Shown here: piece after piece, positions 11,167 through 23,171 of the stretch
How the letters are laid out: every line of letters starts with the position of its first letter
Numbering within the stretch: position 1 is the stretch's first letter
Source of the DNA: Pseudisothecium myosuroides
Taxonomy: Eukaryota > Streptophyta > Bryopsida > Hypnales > Lembophyllaceae
DNA length: 64,000 nt
Direction: 5' to 3'
Assembly (NCBI GenBank): GCA_951799445.1
Contig: OX637290.1
Coordinates: 5,086,501 to 5,150,500 of the forward strand
The notes under the pieces: generated by a model
Database searches by the model: none
What the model was told of the DNA's origin: nothing
The model's input: only the letters and a program-made list of their open reading frames with translations
Program-made: the position numbers and the translations under genes

Positions 11167-13245
11167 AGAGGTCCTCAAGACGGCGAAGCTTTGACTTATA
11201 GGGGTCTAGGAGTCATTGATATTTTTAAACAAAAAGTACCAAGTCACCATCCCTAGTGGACACCAAAGCCTCACCTTAGTTTCCAATTATCCATGCAAAT
11301 GGATTGTCCTTAGTTTCCAATTATTCCAAGTAGGTCTAGCACTTAGCATCACAACTCTACCCACTTAGCATCACAATTCTACCCGCGTAGTAAGGAAATT
11401 CCAAATCTAGGATCCCAACTGGACAAGCAGTGTGTAGAGAACAAAAATAAATCAAGCTAGCCCCAATCAACTAGACTAGCCCGATCACGCCAGCCGCAGC
11501 CTATAGGTTCCATAGTTTGGAGAGAGGGCTGTGCTCTAGGGTTCAGAGAGGAGGGATGGGCTCCAAGAAGTTGGAAAGGAGAAGTTGGGCTCTAAGGGAA
11601 TTTGGGGGGAAAAAGGGGTTTTAGAAGGGGATTAGCTAAAAAAGATGGCTTAGGCCACTAAAGTATCACCTAATGGGTAGTTGTAAGAAACACTTCACGT
11701 TTTTCCGTCAAAATTGCGTTTTTTGGTCATAAGACTAGCTGTACTATGCAGTACTACAAATATTGTGTATTAATAGCGCCCCGAAAAATCTAAACCGTTG
11801 ATTTAGGGCGCCTGCAAATGTGAACTGTCGATTTATTACTATATTATACTATGCGGTACTACAGAGTACTATGAAGTACTAGAGAAGCCACTGGGAGCAG
11901 AAAATAGCAGAAAAGGGGTCTATGGAGTTTTTCATTTTTAGTAATTCAAAAAAAATTCAAAAAATTCCATAAAAAAAGCCATTTTGCTAGAAAAGATTGC
12001 ACTCGCATTGCACCAAAAATTCATTAAGGAAATTTTTTCCTCTTCATAGTCTTTGCACAAAGGAAGGTCACTTTAACCCCATGTGTGCAACCGATATGTC
12101 GCTATTTTCAAAAATCCTTTGGTCAGTCTTTGTAATGTTAGTAGACCTCCAACATGTCCAATTTTTGGCTTCAAATTCGTATTTTTGGGTCAAAAATAGG
12201 ACTAGAAACCTCCAAAATGGCCAAGGTAGACACCCAATTGGGGGTAGGTTAAAAATGGTAAACCAGTTTGAAAAAAATTGAAAAAATTACTCAATGTCTG
12301 CAACTATAGCATCTACCTTCAATCCAAATTTCATGCCAAACGGACAAACAATGTAGAAGTTATGAGCAAAAAAACACTTGTCCAAGGGCAAGGGGACAAA
12401 AAATAGGACAAGTGTTTTTTGCAATCACCCTAATCACAACATCCACCATCACACGCCTCACCCCCACTCATGGCTCCACATTGACCTTCCATCCTGCAAC
12501 CCACAAGCATCGGTCTAGACTAGAAGATGCACTAAAAACACTCACTTAGAAATAGAGGCAAGAAGAAGTAGAAGAAGTGATCCCTAAAATGAGCCCTACC
12601 AAGGAAGGAGAAGGAAATATGGGGAAATGAAGGGAGAGAGACAATAAATAGTGCACTAGCAATTAGATTAGGTAGGCCCTAGGAGAGATCTAGGAGAATC
12701 CATTGTGACCGTTAGGAATTGGATTAGAATGATACAAAAAAGGAAGAGGTGTAAGAGGAAGGAAGGCCATTAAGAACCTTGGAAGTTGAAGCTATAGTGT
12801 TAGACAACCATCAATACATTTGGTGGAATAGTGCTAGTGTAGGAGGAGGAGAAAGAAAAGGAAGGAAGTTAGATCACAAGGGTGTAATATTTTCCACAAA
12901 GATAAGCAGTGAGCTTTAAAAAAACAAAAAAACGAGTGACTATGATGGACCATGAGGATGCATATGCGGAAGTGGACGAGGTCATCTCCAACACTGGCAG
13001 TGATGAGGTAAGCCATTAAACTAATCCTTGGTGTTTTTTTCTAATTAGCTTTTGATTTTCTTAATTAATCTCTAATCCACGTTAGCAAGCTAATATTAGT
13101 GAGAGGAGGAAGTTTAGATTCAAAAGTTTATAGATTAGGAAGAGGGATTTCTAGAAATATATTGCATTTAAGATTTGGCTTTGATTTGACCCCATTAAGT
13201 TAAGTTGAGCGGTAGGGAGACTTCATCTAAAAAGAACAGATTAGG
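11167..13245. other. Gene-free interval
   Basis: No supported gene. It contains the right 50-bp direct repeat (11179-11228), a purine-rich stretch (11500-11640), scattered agtactac words (11740-11885), and a strong hairpin at 12368-12420. An AG-rich stretch lies at 12540-12920. Short frames at 11997-12281 and 12834-13016 lack recognisable domains. Confidence 0.5.
12368..12420. repeat. Short perfect-stem hairpin
   Basis: Arms AAAAAACACTTGTCC (about 12369-12383) and GGACAAGTGTTTTTT (12406-12420) are complementary over 15 bases, with a 22-base loop. It could be a decayed MITE core. No factor-binding role can be inferred. Confidence 0.7.
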
Positions 13246-13249
13246 GGTT

Positions 13250-13920
13250 TAGATTAAAAGTAGAATTTAGGATTAAAATTAGGAGTTTACCTCTAGAATT
13301 TTAGAAGTTAGAAGCTAGAGTTAAAAATCAAAAGGTAGAATTCAGAGTTAGAAATAGAAATTAAATTTTAGAGTTAATTTCAGAAGTCAAAATATAGGAT
13401 AAAAATTAGAATTTAAAATTAAATTTAAAAGGTAGAATTTAGAGTTAGAAGTAGAGGTTCAATTTTAGAGTTAATTTTAGAAGTCAAAACTTAGGATAAA
13501 AATTAGAAGTTAATATTTAAGAGTTAGTTTTAGAAGTTAGAATTTAGAATTAGAAATTAAAACATAGAGCTAAAATTAGAGGTGAAAACTTAGAATTAGT
13601 TTTAGAAATTGAATTAGTGGAAACTTAGAACTAATTTAGAAGTTTAGTTTTAGAAGTTAAATTCTAAAATCAAAACTAGAGTTAGAATTAGATGTTAGAT
13701 TTTTGAGTAAAATTGTAGAGGATAGGAACTTAGAAGTTAATTTAGATGTTTAAGTTTGAAAATTAAGATTAGAAGTTAAATCTCAAAGTTAAAATTTAGA
13801 GTTAAATTGAGAAAGTAGAATTTGGAAGTAACAATGTAGAGTTAAATTTTGGAGTCGAAACTTAGAATTAATTTTAGAGGTTAAAACTTAGAGTAATTTG
13901 GGAGTTTAAAGGTAGAAGGT
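13250..13920 (+). repeat. Degenerate TTAGAATTAGAAGTTAAA minisatellite
   Basis: About 670 bases built from short words (ttagaa, gttaga, atttagag, aagttaa) repeated with heavy drift. Purines are strongly favoured on this strand. No ORF. It looks like an expanded simple-sequence tract that has decayed. Confidence 0.75.
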
Positions 13921-15500
13921 AGTCTTAGGGGTTCACGGAAGGAACATAGAGGATCCCATTTCAATCAGTTAGGGTTGTTAGAAAGCACCAACTACCCAAG
14001 TTGACATAGGATAGATAGTTAGGGCGGTAGAATTTACCCTTAGACCACCTCGATCATTGATAATTGACAGTTAGCTTGAAAGTGGCATCACTCGCATCTC
14101 TAGGCATTTTTTTTGCCCATCTACAAAACTTAGGAAACATTAGCAAGATCCATTGCTTGGAAGGCACAATGGACTACGCTCACAACACCCCTTAAATCAA
14201 AAGTGGATAAAAGCTAAGAACCTGGTCGTGTTTACTTCATTACCAAGGGTGGGTAATAAAGCGCCCACACTAATACTACAAAAAAATATTTTTTTTACCT
14301 AGAAAAAGGTGCCTCCAACTCTGTTGAATTGCTTATTTTGATGGTTTTTGGTAGAAATTGCAGGAATTTCTTTCAATTTCATTTGTGATTTCAATTATTA
14401 TCCCCTAAATGCCCAAGACTTTTTTTGAGCTTCTTAGAATTTTTTCTAAATAGAACAAAAAGCCAACATTTTGATTAGTTTTATCAAAAAAAATTTACCA
14501 CCTGTACAAATGCAAATTGGGCGTGTTACAAATCTCATGGAAAAAGAAAACACAACAATATCACTTATGAATTGAAAGATTATATTGTTTGATTATGAGG
14601 TGTTAAAATTGTGAAAGTGATTTGGAGTCTTTCAATCTTCTTTTTGTATGTCAAATCTAAAAATAGATCACCAAAAAAATATGAGTTTAAAGGATATAAC
14701 AAGCATAATTCAAATCAATTTGCAAACTCTCAAAATTTGCTCTACGATTTTTTTAAATGAATTTTCTATATGATTTTTTCTCCAAGATCTAGTGTATTTG
14801 AGGCTCATTTCCAAGAACCCTCAACACTAGAAAACCAAGATTTGCCCAATGGACACCCTTGCACAAAATATTGAATAGAAGAATCAGAATCATTCATTTT
14901 CAAAATTGGATTTTTGATGACTATAACAAAACTTCAAAAAGAATTTTTTTAAATATATATTTAAACAACTAAAATAGTAACTTGATTAGGGTTTATTTAA
15001 CTTCAAAGTGTTGTCTACACCAAAATTTGGTGCCTCGGGCATTTTAGGGGTCAATCTATGGATCAGTTTGTTTTTTTAGGCAATTAAATGTCCAATTTCC
15101 TCAACAAAAAAAAGGGTAGCCTCAAGCCTATAGAAAAAGAAGAAGGTAAATGTGTTAAAAAATGCATGACTACAATGATGGCTTGCACTTTGTTGCCATA
15201 GTGTTTCCAAAACCTCGTTTCATCCATCGTGCAAAGCCCACACATACAAAGATTGCATACAAAAATTACATACTCAAAATTGGCCTCCTTCAATTCAAAC
15301 CCCCAAAATGAAGGAACCAGGAAGCTCACAACTTTCTTGAAAGAAGGCCTAATACCCATTTGTCCAAAATAAATAAATAAATAAAATGGTATGGATTATC
15401 ATAAACAAGTTGAACAATAAAATCAGACTGGAAAGTGGATCCCGTACTTCCTCGATCAGTTCAAAACTCAAATATGAAGGGTCGATTTCTCCCTTTCAAT
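13921..15500. other. Gene-free interval
   Basis: No supported gene. AT-rich, with several T or A runs. A short minus-strand frame at 15084-15359 has no recognisable domain. Confidence 0.55.
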
Positions 15501-15866
15501 AGGGGTAGTCACACCTTCTTCACTACAGTTGTAATTCTCGGTAAATGCGCACGTGGCGTTTTCTCCTTGGCACGTCGTGGTAGGCAGAGCTCCAATTCTT
15601 CAAAAAATCAGAGTGTCATTTCTTCTCTTCCGGACATGAAGAAACGTTCTTGAAGAAAAAATTCTCGAGGAATTTTTCAATTTTGTTGGTTGTGCGTGGC
15701 TTGAGAAGCTCCCATCCAACTTTACAGGTAATGCATTTGCTTCAACAACAAAAAGGGGTGTCACACCTTCTTCACGCGGAACGACTCCCAATTGGGTCCT
15801 CCTTTCTCTTGCTTATTTCTCCGACTTCATAGATTTCTGTTTCTCAGAGAAGGCGTGACTACCCCT
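15501..15866. mobile_element. MITE with AGGGGTAGTCACACCTTCT ends
   Basis: Left end AGGGGTAGTCACACCTTCTT (15501) and right end GAGAAGGCGTGACTACCCCT (to 15866) are near-perfect inverted repeats. The flanks read ...CAAT before and AATA... after, compatible with a TA or AAT target duplication. A third copy of the end motif, AGGGGTGTCACACCTTCTTC, lies inside at about 15752-15772 in direct orientation. No coding capacity. Confidence 0.7.
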
Positions 15867-16177
15867 AATATTCCTCTGCCCATGATGGCGTGGAGGTGAT
15901 TTTCTATTTCTCCATTGCTGAGGGCCATTCAATGGGACTGAGGACCCTGGGGCGACACGTGGCGAAGACTACCATTCACAGACATTATCTGCGGGTTCCT
16001 GGCAGCTCGCAATTGGTCCGGAAGATTTTTGGATAGCCCTAGTCGGGATGGATGGTACTCATTGGAACGTCAGGGAGAGAATTCTAAAGTTGCAGTTGAA
16101 TTGTCTCGGCAGGCTGAGGTATACTAATTTGTTTTAGGGGTGAGGGGAATTAGTATCTTGTAGAAAATTAGTGTCAC

Positions 16178-16212
16178 TACAAAAATAAAATAAAATAATA
16201 AAATAAAATAGG
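16178..16212. repeat. AAAAT microsatellite
   Basis: Run of aaaat/aataa units. Confidence 0.8.
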
Positions 16213-16301
16213 GGAAATTGGTACAATATAGTATTATTTCAACATGCACTAATTTCAAATAGTGTGATTTTTAGTGAACTAATATCACACGCTTTACTAG
16301 G

Positions 16302-16573
16302 CAATAGAGAAAATCTAGACTCTCTAAAAGGCTGAGACATGTCATTCAAATGTGCAAATACTAGAAAAAGTTTAAAATTTTAATTTAAAAATAAAATAAA
16401 ATAAAAATTGCAATATGATGTGGCATTTCAAGCAATCACATGGTACATTATTCTTATGTTTTTATTTTAAAAAATTCAAAAAATTCAAAAATCAATTTTA
16501 TTTTCATTTTTTGCTATATTTGCACATTTGGATTCTCTCTAATGATTTTGTCTAGTCTAGATTTTCTCTATTG
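16302..16573. mobile_element. Palindromic MITE, CAATAGAGAAAATCTAGACT ends
   Basis: Left arm CAATAGAGAAAATCTAGACT begins at 16302 and the right arm AGTCTAGATTTTCTCTATTG ends at 16573. The arms continue inward (caaatgtgcaaata against tatttgcacatttg). 272 bp, AT-rich interior, no ORF. Confidence 0.75.
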
Positions 16574-18800
16574 GATAAATAACTGTAGTCGCACCTTAAA
16601 TCATTAATGTGACCATTTCAATGTTTTCTGTATGGTTACGGAAATTTTTGTTCAACCATATTAGCGAATTGTTGTTAAAGATGTTGCAAGTAGAACTAAA
16701 AGTTTTTGTTACCTCAATATATTATATAGTTTCAAAAGCAAAACTTTATAAGCTCCTACAATAAGTCACAGACTCAATAGAAAACTACACATTTGGAACC
16801 TTGAAGTAATAAAGAGTAATGCATGAATAGCGACACTATCAATAATCTACTCAAATTCTAAATTAAAAAAATTTCACATGCAAATTTGATTTGCTAATAG
16901 GCAAACAATAGGATTTCATTTAGATGCAATAGGATTTCATTAAAGGTCACACTAACTATCTTAATAATGGTAGGTCTCCTTAAACTTGGACCAATAAACA
17001 ACTCCTCACGTTAAACTAAAAGTTGTGACTGTAAACTATTTATAAGAAGATAATATATTGCATGTCTTCAATTTTGAAAAGATGATCTATATAGATTAAG
17101 GAAATGACCATAAAAAGATTCACATTTGGTCTAATTGGTCATGTGGTTTATTTTGTAAATTGTTTATTTGGTGTACGCACAATATCTTCTCTATTAATTG
17201 ACTAAAAGTGGATCAAGAAAAAATCTTTATTTTTTTTATTTAGGTTTATTTTTTAGCTATTATGTGCTCAAAATCAAGACAATTTTTTGTAAAGAAAATA
17301 TTGGGTGATTGATTCTTTTCTCTTTCAATTGATGTATGAAATTGTTGAATTGACACAAATCTTGGAATAGTATCATTCTTTGGGAGATGAATGTGCATAC
17401 TTTTTGATGAATAAATAAAACCATTTGAGATTTGCATATTTGATCCATTCTATTGATTTTGTCCATACTTTTAGTATAGTAGAAAATTCAAATGAAAAAT
17501 GAAACTATTTAGAAGTCTTGGTAGAATATTTGGACTATTTATATGAAAAATGGTCTTATTTGCAAATTTTAAAACTTAAAAATTTCACAAAATCAATGCA
17601 GCTCATTGAAAACTAGTAGAATTATATTTTTTACAACTATGTAGGTAGTTCTAATGTGGTAAAAGTTCAAAATTATTTGCCATAATTAATTTCAAAACTA
17701 AAAAGATCAAGTATCATATTTATGATCCAAGAAGATATGGACATATATAGCTTCTAAACTATTACAAAACAATTTAGAACATCATGTCTCTTACATTCAA
17801 ACATGTGAAATTACCAAGATTATAACCATTGCATATATAACAATTAAACCAACTATGGAATCAAGACTCATAATAGGAGTTAAAGTTGAAGTCAAGATAG
17901 GCATCGGAAGTAGGGAGTGGGGGTAGGACTTGCAAATCCATGGTGTCTGCAATCCCTATAAGAGGAGTGAATCAAAATTTAGATAAAAAATTTGGGCCTC
18001 CAACGTGTATTAAGACTCATATCGCGAGTTTAGAGTTGTGGCGAAACACAAAGCAAGACTCATAAGGGGAGTTGGGGCTTGCGGCGGTGAATCAAACCAT
18101 GAGCTTAGAAGAACATAAATAAAGAATGCCTAAAGTGTTAATATAACAATATTCAATTTCTATTCTTAGTATACTATCGTTGATCTATTCCAAAAGTCCA
18201 TTATAAACCAAAAGGAAACCAATCCAAGAAGATGAGTTAGCAATCAATTTTTCACTTAAATTAAAAAAGAAGTAGCTACTTCAAAGCCAAATGGACTTCA
18301 TATCGAACCTCCAATATGACTGAATATCAATTTTTGTCGTACGGATTTTGTTGGTTCATATAAATGTACGGATTACGTGGGTTTGGAATGTCTCATTCGC
18401 ATGTAAACGACATCCATTATGACAATGGGTATATCGTGTCTCTTCCGTGTATATTACCATCGTATTAATGGCGCACAAAAACCGTGTGTAACCAATTCAT
18501 TTCGGATTCCGTGTCTAAATAATGCTTGATAAAATTGTCACAGATGATGCACTGAATCAACTTGTACAAGATCCGTGCGATATGAACACTAATTGAAGGC
18601 TTGGCACAGAACCCGTGTAATTTCGCCATGATAGTCCTTGATCCTAAAATCTTGTTATGGAATTTGTGTGATATTTTTGCTAACGAATATAGTTTCATTG
18701 TTAACATAATAAAATGGCATATTAATTTGTTAATTTTTTTTTTAATTCTCAAAGAATTGAAAGGAAAGTTGTGAATTTTTTTGGGAAAAAAAAAGTTTTT
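16574..18800. other. Gene-free interval
   Basis: No supported gene. The segment 18330-18665 carries recurrent ccgtgt/acggat words and resembles the region around 20640 and 29345, so it may be a diverged member of that repeat family. Overlapping short frames at 17246-17466 and 18465-18752 lack domains. Confidence 0.5.
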
Positions 18801-18802
18801 TA

Positions 18803-19480
18803 TATCGCTAAAAATATCTAAAATCCGCTTTAGATGAAAAAAGACCGCTCCTAACCATTATCATTTTGTCAAAAAAAAGTATTTTTCAAAAAATTTACGA
18901 ACATTTTTTTAGACATACTTAAAAGTTTGAGTAATCTACAGCAAAAAAAAATTTGAATTTTTTTTATTAACATTGCTAAAAATATCCAAAGTCTGATGTA
19001 AAAAAAACTCAACTCCCACATCACAAAGTTTAGACCCTACGGTTTGTTAACAATTATCATGTGGTTATCGTTGTTTCATGAATTCGCACATTAATTACAA
19101 TTTATTGCATCATTACGATGCATTACTTCGCATCGTTATCGTATCGTTACAATGCATTACTTACAACTCCATAGTAACAATGCGAAGTATAGCATTGTAA
19201 TGATGCAATAAATTATAATTAAGTGCAAATCCATGAAACAACGATAACTACATGATAATTGTTGACAAATCGTAGGATCTAAACTTTGTGATGCAGCCAT
19301 TACAATTTCATCAAAAAAGATATTTTTCAAATATTTTTCTAGATCCAAGAAAAAAATCTTGCATGATCTACTCTAAAATTAAATTTTTAAAAAAAATGCT
19401 AAAAATATCCAAATTCCATTGTGAAAAAGAAAACACCTCTCAACTGTTACAATTTTGTGAAAAAAAAAGAAAAAGAAATT
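18803..19480. repeat. Degenerate tandem repeat array interrupted by a hairpin
   Basis: Three related units, each containing gctaaaaatatcyaaa followed by aaaaaa(g)a and a ccattayaattttgtcaaaa-like stretch, start near 18807, 18973 and 19397. Units one and two are about 166 bases apart. The second is expanded by the 275-bp hairpin at 19019-19293. Confidence 0.55.
19019..19293. mobile_element. 275-bp foldback MITE
   Basis: The left arm starts CATCACAAAGTTTAGACC and the right arm ends GGATCTAAACTTTGTGATG. The inverted match extends through acaattatcatg, aacgataac, tttattgcatcattac and tgcattac almost to the centre near 19160. It interrupts a tandem unit, which marks it as an insertion. No coding capacity. 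Confidence 0.8.
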
Positions 19481-19833
19481 TGAATTTTTTTTTGGATGCA
19501 CCAAAGAGCTAACACAATCTAGTACCAAAAAAGAATTAAAAAAGAATCATTTTTTATTTTTTTAACATGGCAAATAAATCTCCAATAAATCAATAATGAT
19601 GAATAGTTTTTTAGTATGATTTTCTTTTTGTTGATTTGGATAGTACAACGTCCACATCAACAAAATAATCAACTGAACATTTATTTGCTCATTATGTTCA
19701 ATTTGACTTAAAAGATTTTTTAATAATTTTTTGGCATTCAAGCAATATTAAAATCACCAAGGTTTGAATTCTATGTAAAATGGATTTTTATTTTCAAACT
19801 AAATCATTTACAATTCAGTATTTTTTAAAGTCT

Positions 19834-20175
19834 GCAGACTTTGGTGACTGTTTCAGCATAGTAGAATTTTTTTTCAAAAAACTTTAAAATAACAAAAGTT
19901 GGTTAATTAAGTTAACTTTCATCTCCAAAATCCGTTTTCAATTTCAAGTCTCCAATCAGAAGTTATGGGCAAAGTTCAGGGAGGGGTTGGAATGAACATT
20001 TTCTTTGACATTTTTAAACATCCTCTCTGAATTTTGTCCATAACTTTTTATTGGAGATTGAAAATTGCAAATGAATTTTTGGAGATGAAATTCAGCTTGA
20101 TTATCCAATTTTTATTAACTCAAAGTTTTAAAAAAAAAATAATTCTACTATGCCGAAACGGCCACCAAAGTTTGG
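19834..20175. mobile_element. Foldback element, complete copy 1
   Basis: Ends are agactttggtgactgtttc...gcatagtag and the complement ctactatgcc...ggccaccaaagt. The arms pair through ggagatgaaa/tttcatctcc and tccaatcagaagttatg/cataactttttattgga. The centre is near 20005. Related copies lie at 62580-62925 and, as a half, at 2610-2745. Confidence 0.7.
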
Positions 20176-20257
20176 TGAATTAACAAAGGAAATGAAAAGC
20201 AAATTGCAAAAAACTATACAAATACATTTCTACACCCTCTATTCACAAAACAAGTTG

Positions 20258-20426
20258 ATCATGGTGCAGTGGCTTAGTCCATTGGGCTCCCATTTGGGAG
20301 GTTGAGGGTTCAAACCCCCATCCCCCCAGCCTCATGGTCAGGCTACCTAGGAGGCTTGCCAGTGTGGCGGGGTTGTCTAGGTGGCAACGTGGGCAGGCCA
20401 AGTTTTTATTTTTATTTATTTATTCT
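20258..20426 (+). mobile_element. SINE with tRNA-like head
   Basis: A box A-like TGGCTTAGTCC (20270-20280) and a box B GGGTTCAAACC (20307-20317) sit about 30 bases apart, the layout of an internal RNA polymerase III promoter. A GC-rich body follows (20318-20400), then a T-rich tail (ttttatttttatttattt, 20402-20424). The anticodon arm does not fold as a working tRNA, so this is a tRNA-derived SINE. A possible short duplication TTGAT flanks it (about 20255 and 20427). It is conspicuously GC-rich relative to its surroundings. Confidence 0.8.
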
Positions 20427-20570
20427 TGATTTGTTCAAAACAACATTTATTCCATGAAGAAAATACACAGATATATTGGTGTACAAAAGTGTCAAATCTA
20501 CACAATTACAATGCTTGGTTCAATGATATGGAAGTGGCATGACTTTCATTCATATCAATCTAATACATCA

Positions 20571-20637
20571 AACGCACGGAAGTCGTGGGTGTTTTTAACG
20601 CACAAACGCACGGAAGTCATGGGTGTTTTTAACGCAC
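20571..20637 (+). repeat. 33-bp tandem duplication
   Basis: The unit aacgcacggaagtcgtgggt... is repeated twice with period 33 and a single clear substitution (cgt/cat), so the duplication is recent. Confidence 0.8.
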
Positions 20638-20639
20638 AG

Positions 20640-20730
20640 AATCCATGCGGTAATGGTACATAGGTATAAATTCACAACTTCCGCATGATATTTGTTGAAA
20701 AATCGTCCTCCCTCAAGTTCAAGATGTTGC
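20640..20730 (+). repeat. End of the 'ggtatgtaggtatgaattc' repeat family
   Basis: Matches 29345-29435: gcggtaatggtacataggta, then aattcacaacttc, then aaaaatcgtcc and aagttcaagatg. The partner at 29100-29400 is a hairpin; here only the right arm is evident. Confidence 0.5.
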
Positions 20731-21304
20731 TATATAACTCAAAATGCCTTTAAACGTAGAATTGACAATAGGTATACTAGAATGAGGTGGCAATTCCAAT
20801 TTAAATGTGAGTTTAAAAATCTCCTATCACCACCACTATCATCATTTATGATGAAAATCTTCAATCACTTATGGCATGCACAATTTTGCAAATAAAACCT
20901 TGGATACAACGTCATTGGATTTGGATTGGAAACATGCTTGATTTGGTACTTTATTAAAAATAAATGGTTCCAAATTGCACAAGCAAATGCTCCAAAATAT
21001 ATTGCAATATTGTTCAAGATAAGCTCCTCAATGCTCATGACTAATGAATTTTTGGAAATTAGAAGCTAACCCTAAACTCTTTAAAATAAGACGGAGTGCA
21101 CATTTGCCCAATTCAATGCATACAATGTCCAATAAGGTTTACCTTAGTGTATTACGATCCCATTACAATTGCTAACAAGAATGAATAAAAATTAAAAGTA
21201 ACCAAACTTAGATAAAATTAAATACAACAAAATTTCTACAATCATAAATTTCATGATAACGCAACATAATATAGCTCCCTTGTTGAACTTCCAATAAATC
21301 CATC

Positions 21305-22191
21305 TTAACCCCTAAATCTCCAAAGTCCCTCGGGGAACACTTGGGATTTTGGGCAGGCCCGTGTGACCTCAAATTTTGACCTGATTTTTTGAAACTTTTT
21401 TGAAGATAGGGAATCATATTAGCTTCTAAAAATATAATTTTTTTTCAATCGGTGCCCGGGAGCAAAAGTTATGCCACTCAAAGTCAAAAAAGCAAATCGC
21501 CGGGCAGAAAAAAAAAATTGAATTGAATTAAAAAAAAAGTTCTTCTCAAAGATCATATTTTTGTCTACATTTGAAGCTTAGATTCATTCTATTTGGACTC
21601 AAAATGAGAAAGTTATGGACAATCTTGTTTTTCGGGCAATCTAATTATCTTCTTCAAAAAACAACTTATAGAATTCATTTTTGAATGCAATTTTCAAAAA
21701 AATTCAAATTTTTTTTGACAAGGTTAAGTTTTTTGTAAGAACAATCCCACTGTTGGAATTATGGTGTTTTAATTCCACCTAAGAGCTTTTAACGATTTAG
21801 TGTTTTGTTCAATTTTGGACCTACTTCTACTTAACAATTTTTTTATATGTGAAAATCAAGTTTTGACATTCTGAATTTTTTTCCTTGACTCTCAACTCAA
21901 ATTTTCAACATAAAATTTTTTAACTTTATAGTGTGTAGTGCAAAAAAAATCCCCAAATGGCCATCAAAGTCATATAAAATTGCAGGCCACAATTCAAATG
22001 CTAATATCTTCCAATCCGTATGGTCAAACTTCATGAAATTTTTACCACATGATTTGAGACAAGTGGAGTACAAGATCCTAGGGTTAGATTCTAAAAAAGA
22101 AGTTTTTTTTGGTTTAGGGAGTGATCGCAGCAGAAATGGCAATTTTCAATTTTTTTAGAGCCAGAAAATGCTTTGAGGATTTAGAGGTTAA
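21305..22191 (-). mobile_element. TTAA-type element, copy F
   Basis: TTAACCCCTAAATCTCC at the left and GGATTTAGAGGTTAA at the right. The interior matches copy E in the same (reversed) orientation: gggcaggcccgtgtgacct, tttgaagcttagattcattc, gagaaagttatggacaat, and at the right aattgcaggccacaattcaa. 887 bp, non-coding, older-looking ends than copies D or E. Confidence 0.7.
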
Positions 22192-23171
22192 CAAGAAGAA
22201 AGTTTCATTTCTCTCAAGAATTGAAGCTAACCACATTCAGATATCACCAAAACTTTGGGTAGTTGATTTCTCTGTTCCATGGTTCTTTTATATCATGAGA
22301 TGCGTTTGCTATTGCAGCTTATGACAAGGGTATGCAAGCTATGGTAGTAGGATGCATAGATCAAGCAACAAGTATTCCACAATAATAATAAAAACTCTAA
22401 TCCTAGTTACCTATTGCATACAATGTCTAATAAGTCATTTTAACTTGGTCCTTGGGATCCTTTAGTATTTAAAGAACTATTTGGTTTAGCAAATCTGACT
22501 CATACAAGGAGAATATGATTCTTGTTAGGTGATTCTACATTAAAATCAACTTGTTTTATATTTGTCTAGATGAAACTACATCCATATTTGTTATACTACA
22601 AATAGATTTGTAGGTAGAAGAGGGTCAAATGTAACCAATGAAAAAATGTCTGGTTACTAAAAAATGACTAAACAATGATTGCCAATCATTAAAATGGCAC
22701 CAAAGCAAATTGTTGCGTGCTGTAATCATTGATCATGAGTTCAAATGACTAGTAGATGATTCTTGGATAAGACCAACAACAAAAATTAGTTTCATTTATG
22801 GTTCAATGTACTTTTGTGCCCTTGTTGCTGATGTGGAGTGCGCCAAGTCATACTTTAATTGCTTCTTGTCTAATCATAAATTCAGCATAATAGTTGAATA
22901 CTAGAGAAGAATTGAGGAATTGAATGAATATTAGTGGGACAAAGTGAAAGTTGAAGTAAATAATTTCTACATTGGCACATCTAATTAGGACTAGTTGGAA
23001 TTTAGTCATGGTTCAGTTATTTTGTGAATGACTTCTTGGTTACAACTAGTATTTCAATCATACCACTTATAGAAAAAAAGTTGTTTTATAAGAGCATTTC
23101 CACCCGTCTTGTAAAATGGTTGACTTGTTCACGCTAGCTTGCAAAATTGCCCCACCATGCTTGCAAACTTG
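22192..23171. other. Gene-free interval with TGACTA-type repeats
   Basis: No supported gene. 22620-22760 and 23020-23080 contain aatgactaaacaatgatt-type words like those in the CACTA-like regions at 2270-3741 and 28270-28734, so this is probably a decayed CACTA fragment. An AGAGCATTTCCACC motif at 23094 resembles the MITE end at 56390-57020. Confidence 0.5.

Noticed and set aside
12368..12420. Hairpin followed by T-run as a bacterial-type terminator
   Set aside because: The context is a plant nuclear genome; it is better treated as a repeat.
13250..13920. CRISPR-like array
   Set aside because: Units are short, irregular and without unique spacers, and the genome is eukaryotic.
20258..20330. 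A functional tRNA gene
   Set aside because: Boxes A and B are present but the anticodon arm and acceptor stem do not pair, and a GC body with a T-rich tail follows, as in SINEs.
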